64,000 bases of DNA from Catenulispora sp. GP43 (GCF_041260665.1 NZ_JBGCCT010000014.1:210850-274849), one strand, 5' to 3'. Positions 8,880-17,772 are shown, counted from the first letter of the stretch. The notes: a model not told the origin generated them from the letters alone. Numbers and translations: made by a program.

Positions 8880-10397
8880 TTACTGCGTCGCTGTCGACGT
8901 CCCCGCTGGGGCGGACGGGGAGGTCTGCCCGCCGGTCGAGGTGGAGGTCGGCGCCGAGGTCGGGCTCGACGTCGACGACGAGGAGCCGGTCCCGGTCCCC
9001 GTGGGCGACGGCGTGGCCGGGCTGGACGACGTCGGGGTGGTGGACGAGCCGGACGGGGAGGTGGAGGTCGACGTCGGGCTCGTCGGGCATGGCGCGGACG
9101 GCGAGGACGGCGAGGATGGCGACGACGGCGAACTGCCGCCGCTCGACGTGGGGCACGGCGAGCTCGGCGTCGTCGACGGCGAACTGCTGCTGCTCGTCGG
9201 CGGCGGCGGCACCTTGAGGTCCCCGCTTCCCCCGCTGCCGGCCGGGCGGCCGAAGTACTGGCCGGTCTCCGGGTCGTAGAGCACGATGACGGTGATCACC
9301 ACCGGGGCCGGCTGGACGACCACGACGTTCTGCGCGTGGAACGTCGACCACTGGCTGCCGGTGAACGCCTCGGAGGACTGCACGGCCGGCGGCAGCAGCG
9401 GGTTCCCGCACGAGCAGCGGGCTCGCGGCACCCCGCGGTTGTCGACGAGCACCGCGGTCCCGGCCTGCAGGACCGACTGGAAGGTCGTGGCCTGGCCGTT
9501 GCTGAACCCGTGGTTCGTCACCCGGGTGTCGGCCCGCAGGACCACCGGGGTCAGGGAGTGCAGATAGGCCGGGATGTCCGACTGCGCGATGCCCTCGACC
9601 CCGGCCCAGGCCCGGCCCTTGTCCGGGTTGGCCACCAGGAAGTCGCTGAGCTGGTTCACGTCGCAGCTGGACTGGTTCTCGGTCCCGCCGTACAGGCCCT
9701 CGGAGGACCCGGACATGGTCTTGGTGCCGTTGGTGCTGGTCGCGCTCGTGGTGGCGGAGGGGCTGCTGCTCGCGGCCGACGGCGGCGGTGCCTTGGTCGG
9801 CGCGGTCGTGTAGGGGTTCGGGCCGGCCGATCCCGCGGGCTGCAGCAGCACCGGCTTGGCCGCCGCCGGCCCGCTGGACAGCGTGACGGCCAGCGCGGCG
9901 GCCAGGCCCACGATCAGGACGCCGACGCCGATCCCGATGGGGCGGCGCCACCAGGGCGTGCCGCCCGCGCCGCCGCCGGAGCCCGGCCCGGAGCCCGAAC
10001 CCGACCGGCCGGGCGGCTCGGAGGGCGGTCCCGGGGGCGGGGGCGCGGCGGACCCCGGATCCGAGGCGGCGGAGCCGGACGGGGCGCCGGACAACGGGCC
10101 GGACGGCGGTCCGGACGGGCCAGGTCCCCCGGTCGGCGACGGGCCGGAAGCCGGGGGCTGGGACGGTTGCCGGGACGGCGGCTGCGACGGCGGCTGGGAC
10201 GGCGGCTGGGACGGCGGCGGCCCGGAGGGCGGCTGTGACCCCCGGCTCCCCCGACCGCTGGGCGCCGGCGTCGGCGTCGGCGTCGGAGAAGGAGGCTGCG
10301 ACGACACCTCAGTCGGCGGGTACTGCGAAGCCTGCGTCGGCGGATGCGGCGGGGGCTCGTTCTCCTCGTCGGAGGAGCGCGGCGGCGTGGTGCTCAA
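8880..10397 (-). CDS. Proline-rich membrane-anchored DUF6777-like protein
   Basis: 505 residues. The N-terminal ~150 residues are a disordered Pro/Ser/Gly region with SQPP repeats, ending in basic WWRRPIG. One membrane helix follows (IGIGVGVLIVGLAAALAVTL), then an extracellular domain with conserved-looking CDVNQLSDFLVANPDKGRAW and several Cys (CSCGNPLLPP). The domain resembles the actinobacterial DUF6777 family, whose function is unknown. The C-terminus is a long Ser/Thr/Pro tail, probably spanning or touching the wall. It lies downstream of the Ser/Thr kinase and in the same direction, separated by 186 bases. The disordered cytosolic part is a plausible kinase target; that is inference. Confidence 0.65.
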   Translation of the reverse strand: MSTTPPRSSDEENEPPPHPPTQASQYPPTEVSSQPPSPTPTPTPAPSGRGSRGSQPPSGPPPSQPPSQPPSQPPSRQPSQPPASGPSPTGGPGPSGPPSGPLSGAPSGSAASDPGSAAPPPPGPPSEPPGRSGSGSGPGSGGGAGGTPWWRRPIGIGVGVLIVGLAAALAVTLSSGPAAAKPVLLQPAGSAGPNPYTTAPTKAPPPSAASSSPSATTSATSTNGTKTMSGSSEGLYGGTENQSSCDVNQLSDFLVANPDKGRAWAGVEGIAQSDIPAYLHSLTPVVLRADTRVTNHGFSNGQATTFQSVLQAGTAVLVDNRGVPRARCSCGNPLLPPAVQSSEAFTGSQWSTFHAQNVVVVQPAPVVITVIVLYDPETGQYFGRPAGSGGSGDLKVPPPPTSSSSSPSTTPSSPCPTSSGGSSPSSPSSPSSPSAPCPTSPTSTSTSPSGSSTTPTSSSPATPSPTGTGTGSSSSTSSPTSAPTSTSTGGQTSPSAPAGTSTATQ

Positions 10398-10583
10398 CGG
10401 CTTGTCTCACCTGTCTCGACGTGCTGGACCGGCGCCGACGCCGGCGGATGGTGTCGAAGTCATTCTCAGAAGTCATTCTCAATGGGGCGATTCGGGTGAC
10501 CGCAACCGCACATCCGAGCCAAGTCCGCCCCGTGGCCCGCGTTCCCGCATGTCAGGACTGTTCCGGCAGCGACCGGCGCAGAT

Positions 10584-11618
10584 TCACGGCCTACTCCGGA
10601 CGGTGGTGGTGAAGACCGGCATCGCCCACGGAGGTGGCAGCGGCGGCGGCTGTGGCGATGGCGGCAGCACCGCCGCGGGCTCCGGCAGCACCGCCGCGGG
10701 CTCCGGCAGCGCGTCCGCCACCTGGGTCAGCGGGTGCTGGACCGCCGGCCGGGTCGCCTCGCGCAGCGCGGTGGCGAACTCCATGCACGTGGGATACCGG
10801 TCGCCGGGATCCTTGGCGAGTGCTTTGGCCAGCACCGCGTCCATTTCCGGAGGCAGCCCGGGGCGGGTGCGGCTGAGCTCCGGCGGCGCGGCGTGCAGGT
10901 GGGCCCACAGCAGCGCCAGGTCGTCGTCGCGCTGGTACGGGGCCGACCCGGTCAGCAGCTCGAACACCAGGCAGCCCAGGCTGTACAGGTCGCCGCGGCC
11001 GTCGACCGGCCGGCCGGAGATCTGCTCGGGCGCCACGTAGTCGGCGGTGCCGACGAACTGCCCGACCGCGGTGAAGCCGGTCAGCGACGACGACTTCTTC
11101 GTCAGGCCGAAGTCGGTCAGGTAGACGTGCTCGGGATGCTCGATGTCGGTGCCCTCGGCCACCAGGACGTTGCCCGGTTTCACGTCCCGGTGGACCAGGC
11201 CGTGCGCGTGCGCGGCGTCGAGTGCGGAGGCGATCTGCGCGGCGATGCGCAGGGCCTGGGGGACCGGCAGGGTGCCGTTTCGGTCCAGGAGCGTGCGCAG
11301 GTCACGTCCTTCGACGTAGCGCATGGCGATGTACAGGACGCCCTCGCTCTCACCGGCGGCGAAGACCGGGATGATGTGCGGGTGGTCGATGGCCGCCGCC
11401 GCCCGGGACTCGGAGGCGAAGCGGAGGCGGAAGGCCTTGTTGCGGGCGAGCTCCGGCGCGAGCAGTTTGACCGCCACGGTCCGGCCGAGGGCCAGGTCCC
11501 GCGCCCGGTAGACGACCGCCATGCCGCCGTGGCCGATCTCGTGCTCCAGGCGGAATCCGGCGATCTGCTGCCCGCTCAGGCCGGACGGCACGAGCGATCG
11601 CCGCGGTTCCTCCGTCAT
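10584..11618 (-). CDS. Serine/threonine protein kinase (Hanks type)
   Basis: 344 residues. The kinase fold at about 20-280 has the Gly loop GHGGMAVVY, catalytic Lys51 (VAVKLL), the HRDVKPGN loop with Asp145, and metal-binding Asp169 in DFG. GTADYVAPEQ ends the activation segment. The C-terminal tail is Pro-rich with a perfect LPEPAAV duplication and no membrane helix, so this is a soluble kinase, unlike PknB-type receptors. Its ATG overlaps the stop of the upstream gene by four bases. The operon contains an FHA-ABC exporter, and FHA domains bind phospho-threonine, so the exporter is the likely substrate. The arrangement parallels PknF next to Rv1747 in mycobacteria. Confidence 0.9.
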   Translation of the reverse strand: MTEEPRRSLVPSGLSGQQIAGFRLEHEIGHGGMAVVYRARDLALGRTVAVKLLAPELARNKAFRLRFASESRAAAAIDHPHIIPVFAAGESEGVLYIAMRYVEGRDLRTLLDRNGTLPVPQALRIAAQIASALDAAHAHGLVHRDVKPGNVLVAEGTDIEHPEHVYLTDFGLTKKSSSLTGFTAVGQFVGTADYVAPEQISGRPVDGRGDLYSLGCLVFELLTGSAPYQRDDDLALLWAHLHAAPPELSRTRPGLPPEMDAVLAKALAKDPGDRYPTCMEFATALREATRPAVQHPLTQVADALPEPAAVLPEPAAVLPPSPQPPPLPPPWAMPVFTTTVRSRP

Positions 11619-12223
11619 CGGGGCTCACCGGCTCGCGCGGGACCCGCCGCGCCGTGTTCGTGTTCGTGTTCGGGCTCGGGCTCGGGCGCGGGTTCACGTT
11701 CGTGTTCGGGCCCGTGCGCGTGTTCGGGTATGGGCTCGGGTTCGGCCTCCACCGTGGCGAAGGTCTGCACCTGCGTGTCGTGGCAGTACCACCAGCGGTC
11801 GTGCTCGAGGTCGAGCAGCCACGCCGACTCCCCGTCGACGACCACGCCCACCCGCAGGCCGACGCTGCGGTCCCGGAAGGTCTGCAGGTCGATGTCGCCC
11901 GCGGCGAGCTGTTCGACCAGCTGCCGGTACGCGGACAGCGCGCGCTCCAGTCCGGCCAGCAGCGGCCGCGGATCCGCGATCGACGCCGGCGGGTGTCCGG
12001 TGCCCGGCGGGGAGTCCGGCAGGGCGATCAGGAGCCGGCCGTCTACCCAGGCGGCCCAGCCGTTCGCGCACAGGATCCGGGCCCAGTCGCCCACGGTGTC
12101 GGTGATCCGGACCGGTAGGAGCGCGTCCAGCCAGGCCGAGGGCTCCGAGGTGTCCGGGCCGGCCCAGGTCGGCATCCCGTCCAGCGGCGTCACGTGGGTC
12201 GGCCGGAAGCCGGTGTCGTCCAT
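11615..12223 (-). CDS. Hypothetical protein with His/Glu-rich tail
   Basis: 202 residues from the ATG at 12221-12223 (MDDTGFRPTHV). The globular part (1-150) includes WARILCANGWAAWVDGRLLI and WLLDLEHDRWWYCHDTQVQ. The tail is a Glu/Pro/His run (EPEPEHEHEHG) that could bind divalent metals or stay disordered. It is not recognised as a family. It lies between the FHA-ABC exporter (32 bases upstream) and the kinase, whose start overlaps its stop, so it probably takes part in the same system. Confidence 0.7.
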   Translation of the reverse strand: MDDTGFRPTHVTPLDGMPTWAGPDTSEPSAWLDALLPVRITDTVGDWARILCANGWAAWVDGRLLIALPDSPPGTGHPPASIADPRPLLAGLERALSAYRQLVEQLAAGDIDLQTFRDRSVGLRVGVVVDGESAWLLDLEHDRWWYCHDTQVQTFATVEAEPEPIPEHAHGPEHEREPAPEPEPEHEHEHGAAGPARAGEPR

Positions 12224-12255
12224 GGCGTGGGCCTCCAGGGGCAGGGGGGCGGTCC

Positions 12256-14586
12256 TCAGCCTCGCATGATCGTCGGCTCGTGGCGGCGCAGGAGCCGGGC
12301 CACGATCAGGCCCAGGACCAGCGACATCAGCACCATGGCGGCCATGTCCCACAGCCAGGTGCCGGCCTTGTGGGCGAACAGCGGGTCCGTGGCCACGGTG
12401 CCCTGGACGACCTGCCGCAGATCGATCGTGGAGGCCATGGCGGCCAGCGCCCAGCGGGAGGGGACGAGCCACGAGAGCTGCTCCAGCACCGGGACGCCGT
12501 GCAGCCGCAGCAGGGCGCCGCAGAAGACGACCTGGACGATCGCCAGCAGCACCAGCAGCGGCATCGTCACCTCCTCCTTGCGCACCAGGGCGGAGACCAC
12601 GAGCCCGAGCATCATCGCGGTGAAGGAGAGCATCGCCACCGCGAGCGTGATCTCGATCGGGGCCGGCAGCAGCACGCCGCCGCCGTGCGCCCTGACCCGC
12701 ACGCCGGCCAGGCCGATCACGGTCATCACCACGGCCTGCGCGACGGTGATGGCGCCGAGCACGATGATCTTCGACCACAGATAGGCGGACCTGGACAGGC
12801 CCACGGCTCGCTCGCGGCGGTAGACGGCCCGTTCCTTGACGAGCTCGCGCACGGAGTTCGCCGCACCGATCAGCAAGCCGCCGACGCACAGGATGAGCAG
12901 CGCGTTCAGCGCCGTCGAATCGTCCAGCCGGCTGCCGGCCAGCGCGCGGGCCATGGCGCCCATCACGAACGGCAGGATGATCATGACCGCGAGGAAGGTG
13001 CGGTCCGCGGACAGCGCGGCCACATAGCGGCGCACCAGCGTGCTCAGCTGACCGAGCCAGCTCTGGGCCTTGGGCGGCTCCGGGTACTTGATCTCGGCCG
13101 CGGCCTGCGCGGGCACGCGCTCCATGGTCCCGGCGATGTATTGCCGGTAGGGGTCGGACTCCTGGTAGCGGCCGGCCCAGTCGCGGTCCTGCTCGGTCTC
13201 GAACGCCTCGAACGCCTCCGGCCACTGTTCGAACCCGAAGTAGCCCAGCGCCTTGTCCGGCGGCCCGAAGTACGCGATGTGCCCGCCGGGGGCGAGCACC
13301 AGGAGGCGGTCGCAGACGTCGAGGTTGAGCACGCTGTGGGTCACCACGATCACGGTGCGGCCGTCGTCGGCGAGGCGGCGCAGCAGGTGCATGACGGAGC
13401 GGTCCATACCGGGGTCCAGGCCGGAGGTCGGCTCGTCCAGGAACAGCAGCGAGGGCTTGGTCAGCAGCTCCAGCGCGACGCTCACCCGCTTGCGCTGGCC
13501 TCCGGACAGGCTGGAGATGACCTGGTCGGCGCGCTGCTCCAGGCCGAGTTCGGTGATGACCTCCTGGACCCGGTCGGCCCGCTCGGCCTGCGCGGTGTCG
13601 CCGGGGAAGCGGAGCTCGGCGGCGTAGGACAGGGCGCGGCGCACGGTCAGCTGGGTGTGCAGGATGTCGTCCTGCGGAACCAGGCCGATGCGCTGGCGCA
13701 GCTCGGCGTAGTCCCGGTACAGGTCGCGGCCGTCGTAGCGGACGCTTCCCCGGTCGGCTGGCCGCATCCCGGTCAGCGCGTTGAGCAGGGTGGACTTGCC
13801 GGCGCCGCTGGGTCCGACCACGGCCAGCAGGGACTTCTCGGCGACCGGGAACGAGACGGCGTCCAGCAGCAGCCGGGCCGGCGCTCCGACCTGCACCGAG
13901 AGCCCCTCGACCTGCAGAGCGATGACGCCGGTGTCGACGAACTCCTGGAGCTCGTCGCCGACCAGGCAGAAGACCGAGTGCCCGATGCCGACCAGGTCGC
14001 CGGGCTGCACCACCGCGCTGAGCACGGGCTGGCCGTTGAGGAAGGTGCCGTTGTGGCTGTCCAGGTCGACGATCTCGTAGCGCCCGTCGGGGCGGGCGCG
14101 CAGTTCGGCGTGCGAGCGCGAGACGCTCAGGTCGTCGACGACGAGGTCGTTCTCCAGGGCGCGGCCGATGCGGATGGTGCGCTCCGGCAGTCGCCGCACC
14201 GTGGTCGGCTGGCGGTGGGAGCCGGTGATCGCGGTGAGCGCGGAGGGCCGCTCGGCCCGCTTGGGGGCCGCCGGCTTCGGCGCGACGAGCGCGGCCAGCG
14301 GCCCGTCGGTCGGGTTGCCGAAGCGGATCTTGGTGCCCGGGCCGACGTCGAGGTGCCGCACCCGGTGCCCGACGGCGTCGAAGGTGCCGTTGGTGCTGCC
14401 GACGTCGTCCACGCTCCAGTGACCCTCGCGGACGTGCAGGACGGCGTGGTGCCAGGAAACCCGCGGATCGCCCAGTACGACGTCCCCGAGCGGATCGCGC
14501 CCGATCTCGTACTCGCGACTCGGGATCAGCACCCGGCGGTCGCCGTCGGTATCGAGGATCAATTCCGCGCCTGGCTGGTCAGCCAT
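12256..14586 (-). CDS. FHA-FHA-ABC half-transporter (Rv1747-like)
   Basis: 776 residues. The first FHA domain (about 25-80) has IGRD, VSWHH and STNGTF; the second (about 125-190) has IGRALENDLVV, VSRSH and SHNGTF. The ABC domain has Walker A GPSGAGKST near 260, signature LSGGQRKRV near 360 and Walker B LLFLDEPTSGLDP near 380. The last ~250 residues hold about six membrane helices of the ABC-2 (ABCG) type. The domain order equals mycobacterial Rv1747, an exporter regulated by kinase PknF through phospho-threonine binding to its FHA domains. The kinase encoded two genes downstream is its likely partner. The export substrate cannot be read from the sequence; a cell-envelope lipid or glycolipid is a guess by analogy. 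Confidence 0.9.
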   Translation of the reverse strand: MADQPGAELILDTDGDRRVLIPSREYEIGRDPLGDVVLGDPRVSWHHAVLHVREGHWSVDDVGSTNGTFDAVGHRVRHLDVGPGTKIRFGNPTDGPLAALVAPKPAAPKRAERPSALTAITGSHRQPTTVRRLPERTIRIGRALENDLVVDDLSVSRSHAELRARPDGRYEIVDLDSHNGTFLNGQPVLSAVVQPGDLVGIGHSVFCLVGDELQEFVDTGVIALQVEGLSVQVGAPARLLLDAVSFPVAEKSLLAVVGPSGAGKSTLLNALTGMRPADRGSVRYDGRDLYRDYAELRQRIGLVPQDDILHTQLTVRRALSYAAELRFPGDTAQAERADRVQEVITELGLEQRADQVISSLSGGQRKRVSVALELLTKPSLLFLDEPTSGLDPGMDRSVMHLLRRLADDGRTVIVVTHSVLNLDVCDRLLVLAPGGHIAYFGPPDKALGYFGFEQWPEAFEAFETEQDRDWAGRYQESDPYRQYIAGTMERVPAQAAAEIKYPEPPKAQSWLGQLSTLVRRYVAALSADRTFLAVMIILPFVMGAMARALAGSRLDDSTALNALLILCVGGLLIGAANSVRELVKERAVYRRERAVGLSRSAYLWSKIIVLGAITVAQAVVMTVIGLAGVRVRAHGGGVLLPAPIEITLAVAMLSFTAMMLGLVVSALVRKEEVTMPLLVLLAIVQVVFCGALLRLHGVPVLEQLSWLVPSRWALAAMASTIDLRQVVQGTVATDPLFAHKAGTWLWDMAAMVLMSLVLGLIVARLLRRHEPTIMRG

Positions 14587-14679
14587 AGTTACGAGCCTAG
14601 CCCCGGCGGCAGGCTCCCGCCCGTCGCCGCGACCGCGAAGGCGCAGGCGACCAGCAGGAGTACGGACCGAGTAAGGACT

Positions 14680-15144
14680 TCAGTATTCGCCCTTGATGAC
14701 GAAGAACGACCCGCGGATCACCCCGGCCAGCTTCGACTTCTGGCGTGCGAACTTGAAGCGCGGCGCGAGTTCCTCGGGGACCTCCATGCCTTCCGAGAGT
14801 TTGAACCCGACGGCGCGCTTCCCGCTGTCCTCGATGGTGTACATGACGTTGATCGACAGGCCGGACTCGTAGAACACGTAGGCCATCCGGATGCCCTCCA
14901 CCTCGAAGGCGGTCGCTTCCAGCGGCCGGGAGGCGATGACGATGTCGCGCTCCTCGGACAGGATGCGGGTCACCCAGTCGAGCGCCTCCGGCGCCTCGTC
15001 GGCCGGGCTGACGGTGAACACATGATCGTACTTATTCTTGAAGTAGCGCGCCTCGTTGGCGCGCAGGCCGGCCAGGGCGTCCGCGACCGGGGACGATTCC
15101 AGGCCGGTTGTGGACACGTTCTCGAAATCGACGGTGTAGGGCAT
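14680..15144 (-). CDS. Conserved actinobacterial protein of unknown function
   Basis: 154 residues starting MPYTVDFENVST. The mix of helix and strand shows no signal or membrane helix. Recognisable segments are NEARYFKNKYDHVF, LEATAFEVEGIRMAYVFYES and a very basic end (KFARQKSKLAGVIRGSFFVI). Close relatives with the same ending are familiar from streptomycetes and related genera, but no function is established to my knowledge. It is isolated, between the FHA-ABC exporter and deoC. Confidence 0.75.
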   Translation of the reverse strand: MPYTVDFENVSTTGLESSPVADALAGLRANEARYFKNKYDHVFTVSPADEAPEALDWVTRILSEERDIVIASRPLEATAFEVEGIRMAYVFYESGLSINVMYTIEDSGKRAVGFKLSEGMEVPEELAPRFKFARQKSKLAGVIRGSFFVIKGEY

Positions 15145-15212
15145 GAGCCCAGGCTAGCCAGGCTCAGCGCCGCGGGAGCATCATCGGCCCGTCTCGGAGT
15201 GTCAGGCCTTTG

Positions 15213-15276
15213 CTGTCTCGCCTGTGTTTTCTCACCTGTGCTGTCTCACCTCTGCCGTCTCACCTCTGCCGTCTCA
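15213..15276. repeat. 14-bp tandem repeat ending in the deoC stop
   Basis: About four and a half imperfect copies of CTGTCTCACCTCTG run tail to tail, the last partial copy carrying the TCA that is the reverse-strand stop of deoC. It occupies much of the 129-base gap beyond deoC. Confidence 0.75.
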
Positions 15277-16035
15277 GTACCCGCTCGAAGCCGCCTCGGC
15301 GGCCGGGCCCGGAGAGTCGTCGCCGGCGAGCCGGCGGTCCAGGTCGGCCAGGATCGACGCCGTGGCCGTGGCGCCGAAGCGGGTGGCGCCCAGGCTGTGC
15401 AGCGCCAGCAGCGCGTCCAGGGTGCGCACGCCGCCGGCCGCCTTGATCGCCACGGCGGGCGACACGGTGCGGCGCATCAGGGCGATGTCGGCGGCGGTGG
15501 CGCCGCCGGCGGCGAACCCGGTGCTGGTCTTGACGAACGCCGCGCCCGCCGCCTCCGCGGCCTGGTAGCCGGCGATCTTCTCCTCGTCGGTCAGGTAGGA
15601 GTTCTCGAAGATCACCTTCACCGGGTGTCCTTCGGCGGCCCGGACGACGGCGGCGATCTCGGCGTGGGTGAACGCGGCGTCGCCGGCGCGCAGGCGGCCG
15701 ATGTCGATCACCATGTCGATCTCCCGGGCGCCGAGGGAGACCAGCTCGCGGGTTTCGAAGACCTTCGTCGCGGTGGTGTTGCCGCCGTGCGGGAAGCCGA
15801 CGACGGTGCCGACGGCCACGTCGCTGCCGCGCAGCGCCGCCGCGGCGGCCGCGACGTCGCAGGGGCGCACGCACGCCGACGCCGTCCGGTGCTCCAGCGC
15901 GACGGCCAAGCCGGCCTCGACGTCGGCCGGGGTCAGTTCGGGGCGCAGCAGCGAGTGGTCGATCATCTTCGCCACCGCGGCGCGGGTGGGCAGCGGGCCG
16001 CTCCAGCGCGGGACGTCGAGCGAGGTGACGGACAT
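15274..16035 (-). CDS. deoC: Deoxyribose-phosphate aldolase
   Basis: 253 residues from the ATG at 16033-16035, preceded on the minus strand by AAGGAG at good spacing. The enzyme splits 2-deoxyribose 5-phosphate into glyceraldehyde 3-phosphate and acetaldehyde in deoxynucleoside catabolism. DeoC/LacD features are clear: KMIDHSLLRPE at the start, VVGFPHGG, EIDMVIDIGRL, VKVIFENSYLTDEEK and the Schiff-base lysine in AFVKTSTGF, then KAAGGVRT. It is divergent from a GntR-family gene with an operator-like site between them, so it is probably repressed by that regulator and induced by a sugar phosphate. No other deo genes are adjacent. Confidence 0.95.
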   Translation of the reverse strand: MSVTSLDVPRWSGPLPTRAAVAKMIDHSLLRPELTPADVEAGLAVALEHRTASACVRPCDVAAAAAALRGSDVAVGTVVGFPHGGNTTATKVFETRELVSLGAREIDMVIDIGRLRAGDAAFTHAEIAAVVRAAEGHPVKVIFENSYLTDEEKIAGYQAAEAAGAAFVKTSTGFAAGGATAADIALMRRTVSPAVAIKAAGGVRTLDALLALHSLGATRFGATATASILADLDRRLAGDDSPGPAAEAASSGY

Positions 16036-16069
16036 GGAGTGCTCCTTCGGGGTATGATCGAGGCTCAGC

Positions 16070-16089
16070 TGTCTATACAGCCTATACAA
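16070..16089. promoter_or_regulatory. GntR/HutC-type operator between deoC and gntR
   Basis: TGTCTATACA is an almost perfect palindrome that fits the GTnTAnAC core of GntR/HutC operators. A second half site (CCTATACA) follows one turn on. The site lies in the 81-base gap between the divergent deoC and GntR genes, so one bound repressor could control both. Confidence 0.65.
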
Positions 16090-16116
16090 CTTCTTCCGAG
16101 GAGGCGCGCGCCGGCC

Positions 16117-16881
16117 ATGGCAGCACCGCAACCGCTGTACGAGCGCATCGGCCGGCAGCTGCGCCGCCGCCTGGACGCCGCCGAGGACGGGGACCCGTTC
16201 CCCTCCGAGCCGCGGCTGGCCGAGGAGTTCGGCGTCTCCCGGATGACCGTGCGCGCCGCGCTGGCGGGCCTGGAGCGCGACGGCCTCATCGAGCGGGTGC
16301 CCGGCCGCGGCAGCTTCGTGCGCAAAGCCGCCGCCGAACGGCCCGTCGGCACCCTGCTCAGCTTCCACGATCAAGCCCTGGCCGCCGGTCACACCCCGCG
16401 TTCACGCGTCCTGCGGGCCGGGCCGCGACCCGCCTCCGGGCAGGAGGCGGCGGCCTTGTGGCCCGACGGCGCCCCGCAGCCGGCCGAGGTGGTCGCCATC
16501 AGCCGGATCCGGCTGTTCGACGACCTGCCGATCGCCGTCGAACATGCCGTCTTCCCGGCCGCTCTGGAGGCCCTGCTCACCACCGACCTGGAGACCGGGT
16601 CGCTGCACAACGCCTTGCGCCGGCTCGGAGTCCGGCCGACGCTCGGCTCCTCGGTCCTCACCGCGCGCACCGCCGGCGACGACGCCGCCGGGCTCGGCGT
16701 CACCCCCGGCACGCCGATGCTCGTCGAGACCCGCACCATCCACGATCAGCACGGCGATCCGGTCGAGCACACCGTCAGCTCGTACGTGGCGGACCGTTAC
16801 GCGCTCAAGGTCGAGTTCTCGGTCGTCACGTCGAACGACCCTGACACACCCACGGTCGGATCAAAGACCAATCGGCAGTGA
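16117..16881 (+). CDS. GntR-family (HutC subfamily) regulator
   Basis: 254 residues from the ATG at 16117; GAGGAGG lies 12 bases upstream. An in-frame ATG at 16055 would place the operator inside the gene and is less likely. The N-terminal winged helix (LYERIGRQLRRRL, FPSEPRLAEEFGVSRMTVRA, LIERVPGRGSFV) is followed by a UTRA ligand-binding domain (RIRLFDDLPIAVEHAVFPA to PVEHTVSSYVADRYALKVEF). It is divergent from deoC, so deoC is its probable target and a deoxyribose-derived phosphate its probable ligand (inference). Confidence 0.9.
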   Translation: MAAPQPLYERIGRQLRRRLDAAEDGDPFPSEPRLAEEFGVSRMTVRAALAGLERDGLIERVPGRGSFVRKAAAERPVGTLLSFHDQALAAGHTPRSRVLRAGPRPASGQEAAALWPDGAPQPAEVVAISRIRLFDDLPIAVEHAVFPAALEALLTTDLETGSLHNALRRLGVRPTLGSSVLTARTAGDDAAGLGVTPGTPMLVETRTIHDQHGDPVEHTVSSYVADRYALKVEFSVVTSNDPDTPTVGSKTNRQ

Positions 16882-16903
16882 TCAACCCTCATGCATTCGC
16901 ACC

Positions 16904-17163
16904 ATGCGCAGAACCCTCAGCTCGTGTCTGATCGCCGGGGCCGTCGGGCTGTTCGGCGGCCCCCCGGCAGATCGTCGACAGGGTGCGCATCACCTATCCC
17001 GACCCGCAGGCCGGCGGCCTGGTCCCGGCCGACGTGACGGTCACGGTGGCGCCCACCAACGCTGTCGGACGTCCCGGCGCCGGGCGTCCAGCCGTGCTGG
17101 CTGTTCTCCAAGATGCCGCTGTACCTCGACGTGGTCGACTTGTATCCGGAGACAGGCAGCTGA
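16904..17163 (+). pseudogene. Frameshifted small secreted protein gene
   Basis: Three frames each carry one protein-like part. From 16904 the first gives a signal-like MRRTLSSCLIAGAVGLFGG. The second (about 16965-17060) gives RQIVDRVRITYPDPQAGG then LVPADVTVTVAPTNA. The third ends CWLFSKMPLYLDVVDLYPET and a TGA at 17161. Read together they make one secreted protein of about 85 residues, so two small indels separate the parts. Either the gene is broken or there are two sequence errors. No family is recognised. It sits 22 bases after the GntR gene. Confidence 0.55.
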
Positions 17164-17228
17164 AATGAGCCCACTCTTCGCCCCTTGGCCGGGGCGGCGG
17201 AGAGCGCCTGCCGCATAGCGTGATCGTC

Positions 17229-17735
17229 ATGAGCGATGCAATAGACAGCCGGGCCCGGGGATTCCTGCTGCGCCCCGGCGAAGGAGTCCGGCTGGAGCTG
17301 CCCGATTGGCAGATGAATGTGAAGGTGGCTGCCTCGGACACCGCCGGGGCGGCCACTGTCGTGGAGGGGATTCTGGCGCCCGGGCATCCGGGGCCCGCGC
17401 CGCATGTCCACGACGGTCACGATGAGTGCTTCATCGTGCTCGAAGGGCGCATGCGGTTCCGGGTGGACGAGGGGTTCCGGACCGCGGCGGCCGGGGACAC
17501 GGTGTTCGCCGGTCGCGGGCTGGCCCACGGATTCGGCAACCCGTTCGCCGAGTCGGCGCGGTATGTGGTCCTGCTGACACCGAGCGGATACGAGGACTAC
17601 TTCGCCGAGGTGGCGGCGCGGATCGAGCAGGTCGGCGGCAGGCCTGATCCGGAGTGGAGCGCCGCGCTGATGGCCCGATACGCGACGCGGCCCGTCGAGG
17701 TGCTGGCCGATCCGGGCGAACGTAAGTTTTCCTAA
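17229..17735 (+). CDS. Cupin-domain protein
   Basis: 168 residues from the ATG at 17229; a GTG nine bases earlier is an alternative. A single cupin barrel has the metal-site motif PHVHDGHDECFIVLEGRMRF (three His plus Glu) and the second motif AGDTVFAGRGLAHGFGNP, with Gly and His in the right places. It therefore probably binds one metal ion; the substrate is unknown. The C-terminal part (EDYFAEVAARIEQVGGRPD) resembles the helical tail of quercetinase-like single-cupin proteins. It stands alone between the broken secreted gene and a membrane protein. Confidence 0.85.
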   Translation: MSDAIDSRARGFLLRPGEGVRLELPDWQMNVKVAASDTAGAATVVEGILAPGHPGPAPHVHDGHDECFIVLEGRMRFRVDEGFRTAAAGDTVFAGRGLAHGFGNPFAESARYVVLLTPSGYEDYFAEVAARIEQVGGRPDPEWSAALMARYATRPVEVLADPGERKFS

Positions 17736-17772
17736 GGAATCATTCACGGCGGCTTAAAGACCGGGTTCCACC

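Noticed and set aside
12280..16881. A 1533-codon open frame on the plus strand, antisense to the FHA-ABC exporter and deoC
   Set aside because: Its sequence is Arg/Gly/His-rich low-quality text with no domains until the GntR gene at its end. High GC leaves such frames free of stops. Only the 3' part from 16117 is a gene.
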